Assembly (NCBI GenBank): GCA_018623155.1 | Contig: JAAZVZ010000002.1 | Location: forward strand, 101,434 to 165,433 | Source of the DNA: Glaciecola sp. | Lineage (GTDB): Bacteria; Pseudomonadota; Gammaproteobacteria; Enterobacterales; Alteromonadaceae | Length of the DNA: 64,000 bases | Direction of reading: 5' to 3' | In this document: piece after piece, positions 36,183-46,600 of the stretch | Position numbering within the stretch: the first letter of the stretch is position 1 | Layout of the letters: every line of letters begins with the position of its first letter | Made by a program: the position numbers and the translations under genes | Notes under the pieces: generated by a model | What the model was told of the DNA's origin: nothing | What the model saw: the letters and a program-made list of their open reading frames with translations, nothing else | The model's database searches: none

Positions 36183-37667
36183 TTACTCATCACCAAACCA
36201 TTTGATATTACGTGCAGCCATGATCAATGCACCTGCAGAAGCTTCATCAAGCCCCTCAATATCAATAATGTCATCGACACCTTGTTCAGCTAATTCTTCG
36301 AGATCTGTTATTTTGAGCTTGGCCAATTCAGCGGCAAGTTCAGGTGTCATACCTTCAAGATTCAGTAACTCTTCCTGAGGTTCCATAGACTCTTCATTGG
36401 CAAGTGCTTTAGTGGTTAAATATGCACGCGCTCGAGTCCGAAGCTCTTCAACGATATCTTCATCGAGACCGTCAATTTCGAGTAACTCACTGACAGGTAC
36501 ATAAGCAATTTCTTCAAGACTACTGAACCCTTCATCCGCTAAAACACCAGCAAACTCTTCATCAATATCCAGAGCTTCTACGAACACATCAATTACTTGT
36601 GAGCTCTCAGCAGCTTGTTTTGCTTCTAAGTCTTCAACCGTCATGACATTGAGCTCCCAACCGGTTAGTTGGCTAGCTAAACGGACGTTTTGACCAGACT
36701 TACCAATCGCTTGAGCCAGGTTGTCAGCTTCTACAGCTACATCCATTGTCATGGTGTCTTCATCTGCAACAATACTCGCAACTTCAGCTGGAGCCATCGC
36801 ATTGACCACAAATTGTGGTGCTTCTTCATCCCACAATACGATGTCAACACGCTCACCACCTAATTCATTCGTCACCGCCTGTACACGTGAGCCACGCATA
36901 CCTACACAAGCGCCAACGGGATCGAGACGCTTATCATTGGTTTTGACTGCAATTTTTGCACGTGAACCTGGATCGCGAGCAGCAGATTTGATTTCTAGTG
37001 TCTCTTCTTGGATTTCAGGTACCTCTAGGCGAAACAACTCGATAATCATGTCTGGATTTGTACGCGAGATTAATAGCTGAGGGCCACGTGCTTCTGGGCG
37101 AATAGCGTATAATAAACCGCGGACTCGGTCACCTGGACGGAATGTTTCACGAGGCAACATATCGTCTTTGTAAATAGCACCTTCTGCATTGTTGCCCAAG
37201 TCGACAATAATCATATCACGAGTTGCTTTCTTAACCGTGCCGGTAACTAACTCACCTACTTTGTCTTCATATTCCGCAACCATTTGAGCACGTTCAGCTT
37301 CACGTACTTTCTGGAAAATAACCTGCTTAGCAAGTTGAGTGGTAATTCGGTCAAACGTAACCGATTCAATTTGCTCTTCTACGTAGTCCCCCGCTTGAAC
37401 CTCTGGCTCGTCGATTTGAGCTGCAGAGAGTGTCATTTCGGCGTAAGGGTTTTCTTGCTCTTGATCGTCTTCGATAACTAACCAACGACGAAAAGTATCA
37501 AAGTCTCCCGTCGATCGGTCAATGCTAACACGCACTTCGATTTCGCCTTGGTTTTTCTTTTTAGTAGCAGTGGCTAACGCAAATTCAAGCGCCTCAAAAA
37601 TACTTTCTCTTGGTACTTGTTTCTCATTGGAAACTGCTTCAGCAACTAATAAGATTTCTTTACTCAT
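36183..37667 (-). CDS. nusA: Transcription termination/antitermination factor NusA
   Basis: S1 and KH regions ([30 protein letters not shown]) and C-terminal acidic repeats. Confidence 0.98.
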   Translation of the reverse strand: MSKEILLVAEAVSNEKQVPRESIFEALEFALATATKKKNQGEIEVRVSIDRSTGDFDTFRRWLVIEDDQEQENPYAEMTLSAAQIDEPEVQAGDYVEEQIESVTFDRITTQLAKQVIFQKVREAERAQMVAEYEDKVGELVTGTVKKATRDMIIVDLGNNAEGAIYKDDMLPRETFRPGDRVRGLLYAIRPEARGPQLLISRTNPDMIIELFRLEVPEIQEETLEIKSAARDPGSRAKIAVKTNDKRLDPVGACVGMRGSRVQAVTNELGGERVDIVLWDEEAPQFVVNAMAPAEVASIVADEDTMTMDVAVEADNLAQAIGKSGQNVRLASQLTGWELNVMTVEDLEAKQAAESSQVIDVFVEALDIDEEFAGVLADEGFSSLEEIAYVPVSELLEIDGLDEDIVEELRTRARAYLTTKALANEESMEPQEELLNLEGMTPELAAELAKLKITDLEELAEQGVDDIIDIEGLDEASAGALIMAARNIKWFGDE

Positions 37668-37697
37668 AATGCTATATCCCGTTTCGTGCGTGCTACT

Positions 37698-38159
37698 TTA
37701 AAAAGTCGGCACTACATTCGCTTTTTCAATGTTATTGATGGCAAGTGTGTACTCTACACCATCGACGTTTATTATAATATTTTGGTCATCCGCTTGCATC
37801 ACCGTACCTTTAAACTTACGGCGATTGTTTTCTACCGGCATACGCGTTCGACACTCGATAACTTCGTTGATAACTTCACCATAATGGGCTGCAATAAACA
37901 ATGGTCTATCCATACCCGGTGAAGACACCTCTAGGTGATATTCGGTCGCAATCGGATCTTCAACATCTAAAATTGCACTGGCTTGATGCGAGACATCCGC
38001 ACAGTTATCTACTGAAATACCTTCTGGGTGATCAATAAAAATTCGCAATATAGAGTGTTTACCTGCTCGAACAAACTCCAGGCCATAAAATTCAAACCCC
38101 AACGACTCTGCAGCCGGAGCAAGCATTTCAGTGAGTTTTTGTTCTAATTGTGACGCCAA
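37698..38159 (-). CDS. rimP: Ribosome maturation factor RimP
   Basis: LEFVRAGKHSILRIFIDHPEGISVDNCADVSHQASAILDVEDPI. Confidence 0.96.
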   Translation of the reverse strand: MASQLEQKLTEMLAPAAESLGFEFYGLEFVRAGKHSILRIFIDHPEGISVDNCADVSHQASAILDVEDPIATEYHLEVSSPGMDRPLFIAAHYGEVINEVIECRTRMPVENNRRKFKGTVMQADDQNIIINVDGVEYTLAINNIEKANVVPTF

Positions 38160-38199
38160 TCTAATCTCCTAAATGAATTTTTTCTAGGTCCAAAAACGA

Positions 38200-38228
38200 A
38201 AAAAGCCCCTTTCAAGCAGGGGCTTTTT
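38200..38228 (-). terminator. Terminator/attenuator between tRNA-fMet and rimP
   Basis: AAAAAGCCCCT-loop-AGGGGCTTTTT; T-run on the minus strand. Confidence 0.75.
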
Positions 38229-38286
38229 AATACTTCTTGGACCCTAGTCCACCATCTATCTAGAATTATCTAGATAACAATGTAAG

Positions 38287-38363
<77 letters not shown>

Positions 38364-38406
38364 CTTGAAACCTGGATGAAAGGCTTCCGCCTCTCAAGTG
38401 GTGCGT

Positions 38407-38434
38407 ATTATACATTTCTAAGCTTAGTTCGCAA
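38407..38434 (-). promoter_or_regulatory. Sigma-70 promoter for the tRNA-fMet-rimP-nusA-infB unit
   Basis: Minus strand TTGCGA - 16 bp - TATAAT, then GC-rich discriminator ACGCACC. Confidence 0.55.
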
Positions 38435-38485
38435 GGGCAAAACCATTTTATTTTGGATATTTTATCTGTTTGCTTATTATATGAA

Positions 38486-38788
38486 CTATTTGAACTGCTC
38501 CATCTTATTGGCTAGTTTGAAATCCAATTCGCTAATGCCTTGGACCTCATGAGTCACCAAATCTACTTTAACCTTATTATATACATTTGACCATTCTGGA
38601 TGATGGTTTAATTTTTCTGACCAAATCGCCATCTGCCCCATCCAACCAAAAGCTCTAATGAAGGATTTAAAGACAAACTCTTTGTGTAATTTGCCATCGA
38701 TAATTTGCCATTGCTCCTCCTCGGGGATTGCCGTGTTAAGCTCAATCAATTGTGCTTCTAATTGTGTGGGACACAGTTTTTCTGCCAT
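38486..38788 (-). CDS. phhB: 4a-hydroxytetrahydrobiopterin dehydratase (PCD)
   Basis: FVFKSFIRAFGWMGQMAIWSEKLNHHPEWSNVYNKVKVDLVTHEVQGISELDFKLA. Confidence 0.9.
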   Translation of the reverse strand: MAEKLCPTQLEAQLIELNTAIPEEEQWQIIDGKLHKEFVFKSFIRAFGWMGQMAIWSEKLNHHPEWSNVYNKVKVDLVTHEVQGISELDFKLANKMEQFK

Positions 38789-38902
38789 TGTGCTATGCTC
38801 CTTTTTATAAATATTACGGTAACGACCACAATAAGATCCTTGATGTTTAATTAATCTTGCTTATAGTGTGTAAACTAAATCATAAACATAACTAATAAAA
38901 AT

Positions 38903-39817
38903 ATGAACCTACATCGTATTGATTTGAACTTATTTGCCGTATTTGACGCGATTTACACTGCTGGTAGTCTCACTAAAGCCGCAGATGTATTGTGTATAAC
39001 CCAACCGGCAGTCAGTAATTCCTTGGCTAGGTTACGGGAACTGTTTAACGACCCCTTATTTGTTCGCACTGGTCATACTATGACACCAACACCCGTTGCA
39101 CAAAATATGATTGTGCCTGCCCGAGAAGCACTCAATCTTATGCGCAAAAGCATTCAAGCCAGTCATGAATTTGACCCCAGCCAAGCGGTCAAACAATTTA
39201 CCTTTGCCAGCCGAGATTTAATGGAAGTCAGTATTATTCCTCGGTTACTGTCTTTGTTGGAAGATGTGGCGCCAACGATTACTCTTGCAAATTATGATAT
39301 CCCTCAAGCTAAAGTCATATCTGAAATGGCCAATGGCAGATTGGATTTTTATGTAGATTCGAGTAACTTTTCAGACCAACATCTCAAAAAACAACGCATT
39401 GCATCAGACCGGTATGTTTTAATTGCGCGAAATGGTCACCCAAAACTGACCAAAGGATGTGATTTAGAAACATTCCTGAATCTGCAGCACATCAGTGTAG
39501 AACACGCAAATGAGTTAGAAGGTGTTGATCTTGCGCTTGATAAGCTCGGCTTTCAACGCAAGATAAGTTATCAGTCACAGCACTTTTTAACGGTACCAAG
39601 TGCCTTGTTAAAAACCAATATGGTTGCTTGCCTGCCTTATCATTTAGCGAAACACTACGATGTTGCAATTTATGAACTTCCCGTTCCAGTCAACCCTTTA
39701 GAGTATTATTTATACTGGCACGTCTCTGTGGAAAATGACAAAGCGCATCAATGGATGCGCAATGAATTATTTAAAATCTGTCAAAATTACCAAAAGCAAC
39801 TCTTACCCGAACATTAG
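38903..39817 (+). CDS. LysR-family transcriptional regulator
   Basis: LNLFAVFDAIYTAGSLTKAADVLCITQPAVSNSLARLRELFNDPLFVR. Confidence 0.93.
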   Translation: MNLHRIDLNLFAVFDAIYTAGSLTKAADVLCITQPAVSNSLARLRELFNDPLFVRTGHTMTPTPVAQNMIVPAREALNLMRKSIQASHEFDPSQAVKQFTFASRDLMEVSIIPRLLSLLEDVAPTITLANYDIPQAKVISEMANGRLDFYVDSSNFSDQHLKKQRIASDRYVLIARNGHPKLTKGCDLETFLNLQHISVEHANELEGVDLALDKLGFQRKISYQSQHFLTVPSALLKTNMVACLPYHLAKHYDVAIYELPVPVNPLEYYLYWHVSVENDKAHQWMRNELFKICQNYQKQLLPEH

Positions 39818-40320
39818 ACAGCATCTTTGATATAAGCCAGTTTCTCCTGAGGCGACATACCTTTTGTTGCCTTTCGAATCACTTTGCGTTGTTCTGGCGT
39901 CAACTCTTTTACCTTTTCTTTCATGATACGGAGTTCATCTAAGATCTGTTGCTTTTCCTCATCGGGTAACGCTTTAAAAGCCTTTGCTTTTTCTTTCATC
40001 GCACGTTTTTGTTCAGGCGATAAATTAACAAAACGTTTTACGCGTTTTTTTACCTGATCACGCTCTTCAGGTGACATTTCCCGAAGTTTACTCATGCGCT
40101 CTTTGGCTTGCTTTCTACGCTCAGGAGGTAAATCTAACCAACGATTTGCCCGTTTGATGAGTTTTAGCTGTTCTGGCTCACTAACGTCTTGCCAGGAAAA
40201 TTCGTATTTTTGTAACGCTTTTTGTTGCGCTCGAGTCAGTGAATTCCATTCCACGGCAAATACCTGACTTGTGCATATAAGAGTACCAAACACAATTAAT
40301 TTAAGGATTGTTTTTTTCAT
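39814..40320 (-). CDS. DUF3106-like exported protein with repeated LSPEQ motifs
   Basis: N-terminal signal peptide; repeats MSPEERDQ, LSPEQKRA, LPDEEKQQ, LTPEQRKV, MSPQEKLA. Confidence 0.75.
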   Translation of the reverse strand: MKKTILKLIVFGTLICTSQVFAVEWNSLTRAQQKALQKYEFSWQDVSEPEQLKLIKRANRWLDLPPERRKQAKERMSKLREMSPEERDQVKKRVKRFVNLSPEQKRAMKEKAKAFKALPDEEKQQILDELRIMKEKVKELTPEQRKVIRKATKGMSPQEKLAYIKDAV

Positions 40321-40658
40321 TGTTTCTCTCCATCTTCATGGTCTAATTTTTCAGTCATATTGGTCTCAATATCCAGTAAATCATCGCGAATAGCGACAAA
40401 CATCAACTCATCACTGAGCAGTAATTCAAACTCAGCAGCATCCGCTAATGGCATGGGCTCTATGGCATAACTTTGTGTAGTCATGAACACGGTAGCACCA
40501 CAAACCATAAGAGCTGGTACCAGCCATCCTCTAAATGAATTGGAAGGATTAGATTGTTTTCGCAGTTTTTCAAGGCGTTTACTCACGAATGGATCCATTG
40601 CCTTCTGCTGAGCTTCAAAAAGCGCTTCAATCGAATCACGCGGCGTGTTCATGCGCAC
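40317..40658 (-). CDS. Single-TM protein, candidate anti-sigma factor
   Basis: About 40-aa charged N-terminus, then TM WLVPALMVCGATVFM; overlaps both the sigma and DUF3106 genes. Confidence 0.55.
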   Translation of the reverse strand: MRMNTPRDSIEALFEAQQKAMDPFVSKRLEKLRKQSNPSNSFRGWLVPALMVCGATVFMTTQSYAIEPMPLADAAEFELLLSDELMFVAIRDDLLDIETNMTEKLDHEDGEKQ

Positions 40659-41184
40659 CTCCTAGTTTATTCAATATCGTTGTTCGAGCTCGATGAAGAT
40701 GCGTTTTTACGCTCCCCAGCGAAATATTCAGTATCTTTGCCGTCTCTTTTTCACTCAGTCCATTCAACGTACGCAAAAGTAAAACATCCCTTTGTTGTGT
40801 ACTTAACTCACGAATGGCATGGTAAAACTGCTCTGTGAGCTGTTGGGCAATCAACTCCCCTTCAACGCCGACGAACATCTGCAATGCTTGATAATTCATG
40901 ACATCGTCCAAACTGGTGTTATCCGAATGATCTTGCCAAAAAAATAGCGCCTGTTTTAATTTAGCTTTGCGCTTAAAATCAACCATGGTGGATTTTACGA
41001 TAGTAAAAAACAGAGCCGGCCATTCTTCCTCAGATTTGTCAGCATAATGTTTAAAGCACTTGAGCATAGCATCTTGTAAAACGTCATAAGCATCATCAGT
41101 GGATAGTCCCTGATAGCGACAATACAAAAACGCTTTTTGTTGATACTTATTAAAAAACGAATCTATCGCAGTCATGTTGTCCAC
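40636..41184 (-). CDS. ECF-type RNA polymerase sigma factor
   Basis: Region 2 (AYDVLQDAMLKCFKHY) and region 4 (LSTQQRDVLLLRTLNGLSEKETAKILNISLGSVKTHLHRARTTIL). Confidence 0.9.
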   Translation of the reverse strand: MDNMTAIDSFFNKYQQKAFLYCRYQGLSTDDAYDVLQDAMLKCFKHYADKSEEEWPALFFTIVKSTMVDFKRKAKLKQALFFWQDHSDNTSLDDVMNYQALQMFVGVEGELIAQQLTEQFYHAIRELSTQQRDVLLLRTLNGLSEKETAKILNISLGSVKTHLHRARTTILNKLGGAHEHAA

Positions 41185-41351
41185 TGTTCCATATTACTCA
41201 TACCTATAATAACGCCAGTTTATAAGATAGGTTGACACCTGATTAATTTTTTTCGCAAACACTTTTCAATTGAGGCCAAATGGATTGAATACTTCAACTA
41301 TTGAACGCAACAAGGTAAACTCAAACTTATAACTTTAGGTGATAAAAAGGT

Positions 41352-42011
41352 ATGTGTATGCTCACACAAGTTCAACTCAATACAATGTTGACTCTGCAAG
41401 ATAATATGAACAAAAAAGTAAATCCAGACTGGCTAAATGCGGGATATGGCTATTTGCGTGCAGCAATGGTTGAATCTGTTGAAGCGATAGAGCACCACGG
41501 CTGGAAATGGTGGAAAGCGCAACACAAAGATCTGTCACAGTTGCAAATGGAGTGCGTGGATATCTGGCATTTTGCTTTGTCCCATTTATTAATTGCATAT
41601 AAGGGTGACATCAGCGCAACCGCTATGGCTCTTGAAAGTGAGCTTAAAGCCAATCATCAATCGTTGTGTTTTGATGGGACAACCTATGAGTTTGGTAATG
41701 CCGACTTACTAGACAACCTTGAACTAATGGCTGGACTTGCTGCAGCTAAACGTTTTGATGTCAGTTTATTTTTGCGCATTATTGAGCAAAGCGAGATGAC
41801 TTCAGATGAACTGTACCGTCAATACGTTGGCAAAAACATCTTAAATTTTTTCCGTCAGGATCACGGTTATAAAGAAGGTTCCTACATCAAAGAATGGCAA
41901 GGGCGCGAAGATAATGAACACCTCGTAGAAGTATTGGAAGCGCTCAATGCGGATGCGCAAGGATATGCAGACTTGGTCTATCAAGGACTTGCTGAGCGTT
42001 ACCCTGGTTAA
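41352..42011 (+). CDS. Dimeric (all-alpha) dUTP diphosphatase
   Basis: LRAAMVESVEAIEHHGWKWWKAQHKDLSQLQMECVDIWHFALS; MazG/dUTPase acidic motifs. Confidence 0.88.
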   Translation: MCMLTQVQLNTMLTLQDNMNKKVNPDWLNAGYGYLRAAMVESVEAIEHHGWKWWKAQHKDLSQLQMECVDIWHFALSHLLIAYKGDISATAMALESELKANHQSLCFDGTTYEFGNADLLDNLELMAGLAAAKRFDVSLFLRIIEQSEMTSDELYRQYVGKNILNFFRQDHGYKEGSYIKEWQGREDNEHLVEVLEALNADAQGYADLVYQGLAERYPG

Positions 42012-42031
42012 GTGTTAAGAAGCACTTGGTC

Positions 42032-43354
42032 TCAACGGGCAAGTGCTCTATATTTATTCTTAATCCGACGAGTCAACCACCAAATACCACCCACTACAAC
42101 AGGTATACAAATACCCAGTACCCACTGTTTGTTTGCCAACACGCCAAGTTCATAAAGTGCATCAATCATCAGTTTTAATAGCCCAATGGTATAGTAACTA
42201 ATCGCTGCGACTGATAGCCCCTCAACGGTATGTTGCATCGCCAACTGAATACGAGAACGACGCTCCATAGCACTCAGTAATTGTTGATTCTGACTGTGTA
42301 CCGACAACTCCACACGAGTTCTGAGCATATCGGAAGCCCTGTTGACTCGGCGCGATAAATTTTCTAAACGCTCCTGTGCTGAAGTACAAGAATTAATGGC
42401 GGGTGATAACCTCCTTGTCAAAAACTCTTTCAAGGTCAAATGACCTGAAACCTCATTTTCTTTAAGCTCTTCTATTCTAGAGCGCAATACATCATAGTAG
42501 GCAAGGCTAGCATTGAATCTAAATGTGGTCTTTGCTCTGATATTTTCTATAGAAGCTGCCAAATGCGATAATTCGTTGAGTAATACTTGATCGTTACTTT
42601 GACATCCATGCGCCAGTTCATCTGTAATACTGGCTAACGCTTGATCCATTTTTTTGAGTTCTGAAGTGAGTGAACGCGCTTTCATATAACCAAGAAGTGT
42701 TAATAAACGGTACTGCTCTATTTCGATCAGACGCTGAACCATCCTTCCCATCTGGCCTTTTGTCATATTCAAATTAAATACCAAAAAACGTCCAAATCCA
42801 TCTTCATGGGTTTGAAAGTTTGTCCATATTTGTGCATCACCATTTTGCGGCAAGCTGCCAACCATTAATGTATTGTCAAAGTAGGTTTTTAACGTCTGTG
42901 GCTTCGGTAATGAAGCGCTTGGAGTAAACAAAATATGCAAGTGAAATGCAGCGATTACACGGCCAGGAAATCGTTCAAACCAATCATATGGCAGTCGTTG
43001 CAGAGCACTTTTTGAAAACGGTGCAACAGCACTTAACGAGTGATAACGCTCAGTGATAGTCAAAGTCGTGAATTCTAAGTGCTGCTCGTAGCGAATTAAT
43101 AAATCATCTGTTTGATATACCTGGCAACTTCCCTCACAGCGCTCAACATCAATTGATAACTCTTGTAAGAAAGCCAATAGTGTTGTTTGTTGTTCAATGC
43201 GCTGTCTTTCATTACACAGCAAAGCGATGTGCGTGATTAAAGCATCTGTTTGTATGACTTTAAAAGGGCGAGAGTGAAGTTCAGCATAAAGTTTGTCTCT
43301 CTCTGGATGCCAATCTATGGAATCACGAGAAAATGAGTGTGGTAACGATGGCAT
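42032..43354 (-). CDS. DUF3422 family protein
   Basis: RDKLYAELHSRPFKVIQTDALITHIALL and two C-terminal TM helices. Confidence 0.8.
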   Translation of the reverse strand: MPSLPHSFSRDSIDWHPERDKLYAELHSRPFKVIQTDALITHIALLCNERQRIEQQTTLLAFLQELSIDVERCEGSCQVYQTDDLLIRYEQHLEFTTLTITERYHSLSAVAPFSKSALQRLPYDWFERFPGRVIAAFHLHILFTPSASLPKPQTLKTYFDNTLMVGSLPQNGDAQIWTNFQTHEDGFGRFLVFNLNMTKGQMGRMVQRLIEIEQYRLLTLLGYMKARSLTSELKKMDQALASITDELAHGCQSNDQVLLNELSHLAASIENIRAKTTFRFNASLAYYDVLRSRIEELKENEVSGHLTLKEFLTRRLSPAINSCTSAQERLENLSRRVNRASDMLRTRVELSVHSQNQQLLSAMERRSRIQLAMQHTVEGLSVAAISYYTIGLLKLMIDALYELGVLANKQWVLGICIPVVVGGIWWLTRRIKNKYRALAR

Positions 43355-43452
43355 AGGATTAGGTTTTAGTTAATACTATGCTCATCTTATGATGAAGTGA
43401 GTGAAACACAAATCCCTCTTTAGAACGATTTATGGCACTCACCTTTTACAGT

Positions 43453-45096
43453 TCAAGATACAAACACAACCTTTGCATCATGTGACTTTTCAATAAGATC
43501 TTTAAACCGTTCTTCTAGAACGTGACGTTTGACTTTTAACGTTGGAGTTAATAACTCATTCTCAATGGACCACTCTTCTTTCAAAACCAATAGATGGTCT
43601 AGACGCATGTGACTTTCAAGTGTTGCGTTAACGTGTTTTAGGGTCGCGGTAAACGACTCAGTTAATTCTTCTTCAGAGTGCTTTGCAGCTTCTTCAGAGA
43701 GTACCATCAAAGCAATCGGTTGCGGAAGATTATTTCCCGTGACACACACTTGCTCAACGTTTGTATTTTCAAGGATTTTTGCCTCAATGGGAGCTGGGAC
43801 AACGTATTTACCCTTCGAGGTTTTAAAGATCTCCTTCAATCGCCCAGTAATACGGACATAACCTTCAGCATCGATTTCACCTTTATCACCGGTACGCAAA
43901 TATCCGTCTTCGGTAAAAGTCTCAGCTGTTTTTTCAGGCTCTAAGTAGTAGCCCAACATATTGCAGGGGGCTTTTACTTGAATTTCACCTTCATCAGATA
44001 AGCGAATATCCACACCACCATAAGCCTTACCAATCGTACCAACCTTATCATGACGGAATGGAAGTTGTGCTGTACCAAATGCAGCATTTTCGGTCATGCC
44101 CCACCCTTCAGAGATATTGACACCGAGCTTTGCAAACCAATGAATAGTCGCTGGCGCAAGAGGCGCAGAGCCACTAGCCCATGCTCGTGACTGGTCAATA
44201 CCAAGGGCTGAAGTGATTTTCTTGCGGATAACACTACTCAAAAATGGAATTTTCAAGAGCACATCAAGTTTCTTTTGCGGCATCTTAGCTAACACGCCCA
44301 TCTGGAACTTGGTCCATAACCTTGGTACAGAAACAAATAAAGTAGGACGATGAGCAGACACGTCGCGAGTGAAACTATCCAGTGACTCAACAAAAGATAT
44401 CTGAGCACCAGAATAAAAACTGGATAATTCAATAATCACACGTTCTGTAATATGAGCCAAAGGCAAGTAGCTCATTAAACGGTCTTCATTATTAACTGAT
44501 AGCTCATGCAATGAATTTTGGGCTGCCCAACAAATCGTTGAAAAACTATGCATAACGCCTTTAGGCTGTCCAGTACTGCCAGATGTGTAGATAATGGTCA
44601 TTAAATCATCAAGCTCTCGTTGAGGATCATCTGCAATGGGCTCAATGTCTAAGTACTCTTGCCATGAATAAGTACCAGACAAATCATGATAAGGAAATAC
44701 AACGGTAGGAACAGACTTCGGAATATAACTAAAACTTTGGTTTGCTGCATCAAACTTGCCCGCGAAGAGCAGCTTCACGTCAGCATGCTGTAAAACATAT
44801 TCCACTGTCTCTTTACCGGCTGTTGGAAAAATGGGAACCGATACGTGTCCAGCAAGCATGATCCCCAAATCCGTAATGAACCACTCCGCGCAATTTTTAG
44901 AGAATATACAAATACGACTTCCCGGCTCAAGCTCCATTGCACGTAATCTTGCTGCAATTTTTCGAGCTTGTGAACCCACATCACTCCAAGTGAAATTTTT
45001 TAAAACACCATTGATTGGTTGGCGCAAATAGATTTGGTTACCCGCGTTTTGCTCCCAGTGATATAGCATTTCTAAGGGGGTTTTGATATCTGTCAT
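43453..45096 (-). CDS. AMP-binding long-chain acyl-CoA synthetase-like protein
   Basis: IIYTSGSTGQPKGVMHSF AMP-binding motif; EGWGMTENA; YLRTGDKGEID. Confidence 0.92.
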   Translation of the reverse strand: MTDIKTPLEMLYHWEQNAGNQIYLRQPINGVLKNFTWSDVGSQARKIAARLRAMELEPGSRICIFSKNCAEWFITDLGIMLAGHVSVPIFPTAGKETVEYVLQHADVKLLFAGKFDAANQSFSYIPKSVPTVVFPYHDLSGTYSWQEYLDIEPIADDPQRELDDLMTIIYTSGSTGQPKGVMHSFSTICWAAQNSLHELSVNNEDRLMSYLPLAHITERVIIELSSFYSGAQISFVESLDSFTRDVSAHRPTLFVSVPRLWTKFQMGVLAKMPQKKLDVLLKIPFLSSVIRKKITSALGIDQSRAWASGSAPLAPATIHWFAKLGVNISEGWGMTENAAFGTAQLPFRHDKVGTIGKAYGGVDIRLSDEGEIQVKAPCNMLGYYLEPEKTAETFTEDGYLRTGDKGEIDAEGYVRITGRLKEIFKTSKGKYVVPAPIEAKILENTNVEQVCVTGNNLPQPIALMVLSEEAAKHSEEELTESFTATLKHVNATLESHMRLDHLLVLKEEWSIENELLTPTLKVKRHVLEERFKDLIEKSHDAKVVFVS

Positions 45097-45320
45097 TGTG
45101 ATCGTACCTGTCTGGCCTAATGGCATTATTATTATATATTTTACACATGGGTAATATGTGTTTTGACTTGGGTATTAAGTCTCTCTTAATTAAAAACGAA
45201 AAAGCCTTAGCTTTCAACTAGAGGCTCTTTGTTTTTTTATAAATACTGTAAAAAAACTCAAAAATAGCATTTCAGATATTGTGGTCTATAGTTAAAGTAG
45301 TCTTGATAAAAGGAAGTCTC

Positions 45321-45707
45321 ATGCACCGCTTAAATAAAGTTTTTGCCTTCGGCACCGTTGCCAGTTTTGCTTTGGTTGCCTTAACTGTTTGGGTTATTTA
45401 TGAAAAAACCTTAATGAACAACCATTATATGGCTGTCTCTTTTCTATCATTGATGCCATTACTGTTAGATTCAAAACGAATGATTAACGATGCCATTGTG
45501 GCCTTGTTCTTTGGTGGATTATTAGCTAATTTACTTTTAATTGTCTGTCAAAGTGTCAATCTTGTAGTCACCCCAGATGCCCTACTCATTTTCATTGGAT
45601 ATTACTCACTGGCGAACATAATCTATTTGTTAGGTTGGGTATATGGCAAATGGATTCATAAACCCCCCTCTACTCAATATGCTCCCCCAACACGTGTTAA
45701 CACCTAA
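45321..45707 (+). CDS. Small multi-pass membrane protein, unknown
   Basis: Four predicted hydrophobic segments; SD aaaggaag upstream of ATG 45321. Confidence 0.6.
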   Translation: MHRLNKVFAFGTVASFALVALTVWVIYEKTLMNNHYMAVSFLSLMPLLLDSKRMINDAIVALFFGGLLANLLLIVCQSVNLVVTPDALLIFIGYYSLANIIYLLGWVYGKWIHKPPSTQYAPPTRVNT

Positions 45708-45841
45708 TTGTCATCTTGGGACTTGCATAAATTTACTTAGTCGTTTTTACTCATTTAAAATCAAGAACTTGAATTTTCATCTAGCACTGAAGTAGTAGAC
45801 AATGTAAGATGTTTCAAGATTGTTTAAACGATGGTAGCGCA

Positions 45842-46564
45842 ATGTTTATCCTCACCAGTTTATTAATAGCGCATTTTGTAGCAGACTTTTATTTACAACC
45901 CCATGCGTGGGTAATGGATAAAGTACAACACCGAGAAAAATCATTAGGTCTTTTTAAGCATATTTGCGTGCATTTTGTGCTAACACTCAGCGCGATACTA
46001 CTGTTCGTTGGCACGTATAGTTGGGAAATTTGGCTCGGTTTTGTTTTTATTATCTTAAGTCACTATGCCATAGATATCTGGAAAACGTATCAATCGTTTA
46101 AAATCAAATATTTTCTAATTGATCAAGTTGGCCATTACGTCGTGATTGCTGGTGTTACAATTTGGTGGCTGTCAGTTAGTAATATAGAGTTTAGATCCCC
46201 AACTTTCTTTTTTGAAACACATCTTTGGGTCGCTATTTTTGCGGGTCTATTCGGACTCGTTTTTTTATACAAACCTGTCGCCTTAACTCAAATTTTGGTA
46301 CTCAACGCGCTCAATTTAGAGAGTAACCCGAATTATCAATTTGATGTGCAGAGCATATTTAGACGAGTCTTAGTATTTTTATCGTCCATCACATTAACAC
46401 CTATGTTCATCATACTCGATATGCTTATCCGAGCGCTTGAAAGTTACTTTAAGCATCGCCAAGAACAAAATCGAGTCTTGATACGCAAACAGATAGCTGT
46501 CACTGTCTTTAATACTTTTTGTGTTACTTTGGCTTATGTGTATTTTGCGCAGATAGTAGTTTAA
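45842..46564 (+). CDS. DUF3307-like membrane protein
   Basis: LLIAHFVADFYLQPHAWVMDKVQHREKS...LFKHICVHFVLTL. Confidence 0.75.
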   Translation: MFILTSLLIAHFVADFYLQPHAWVMDKVQHREKSLGLFKHICVHFVLTLSAILLFVGTYSWEIWLGFVFIILSHYAIDIWKTYQSFKIKYFLIDQVGHYVVIAGVTIWWLSVSNIEFRSPTFFFETHLWVAIFAGLFGLVFLYKPVALTQILVLNALNLESNPNYQFDVQSIFRRVLVFLSSITLTPMFIILDMLIRALESYFKHRQEQNRVLIRKQIAVTVFNTFCVTLAYVYFAQIVV

Positions 46565-46600
46565 ATAAACCATTTAGGCAGTCGAACAACAAGGGGCATT

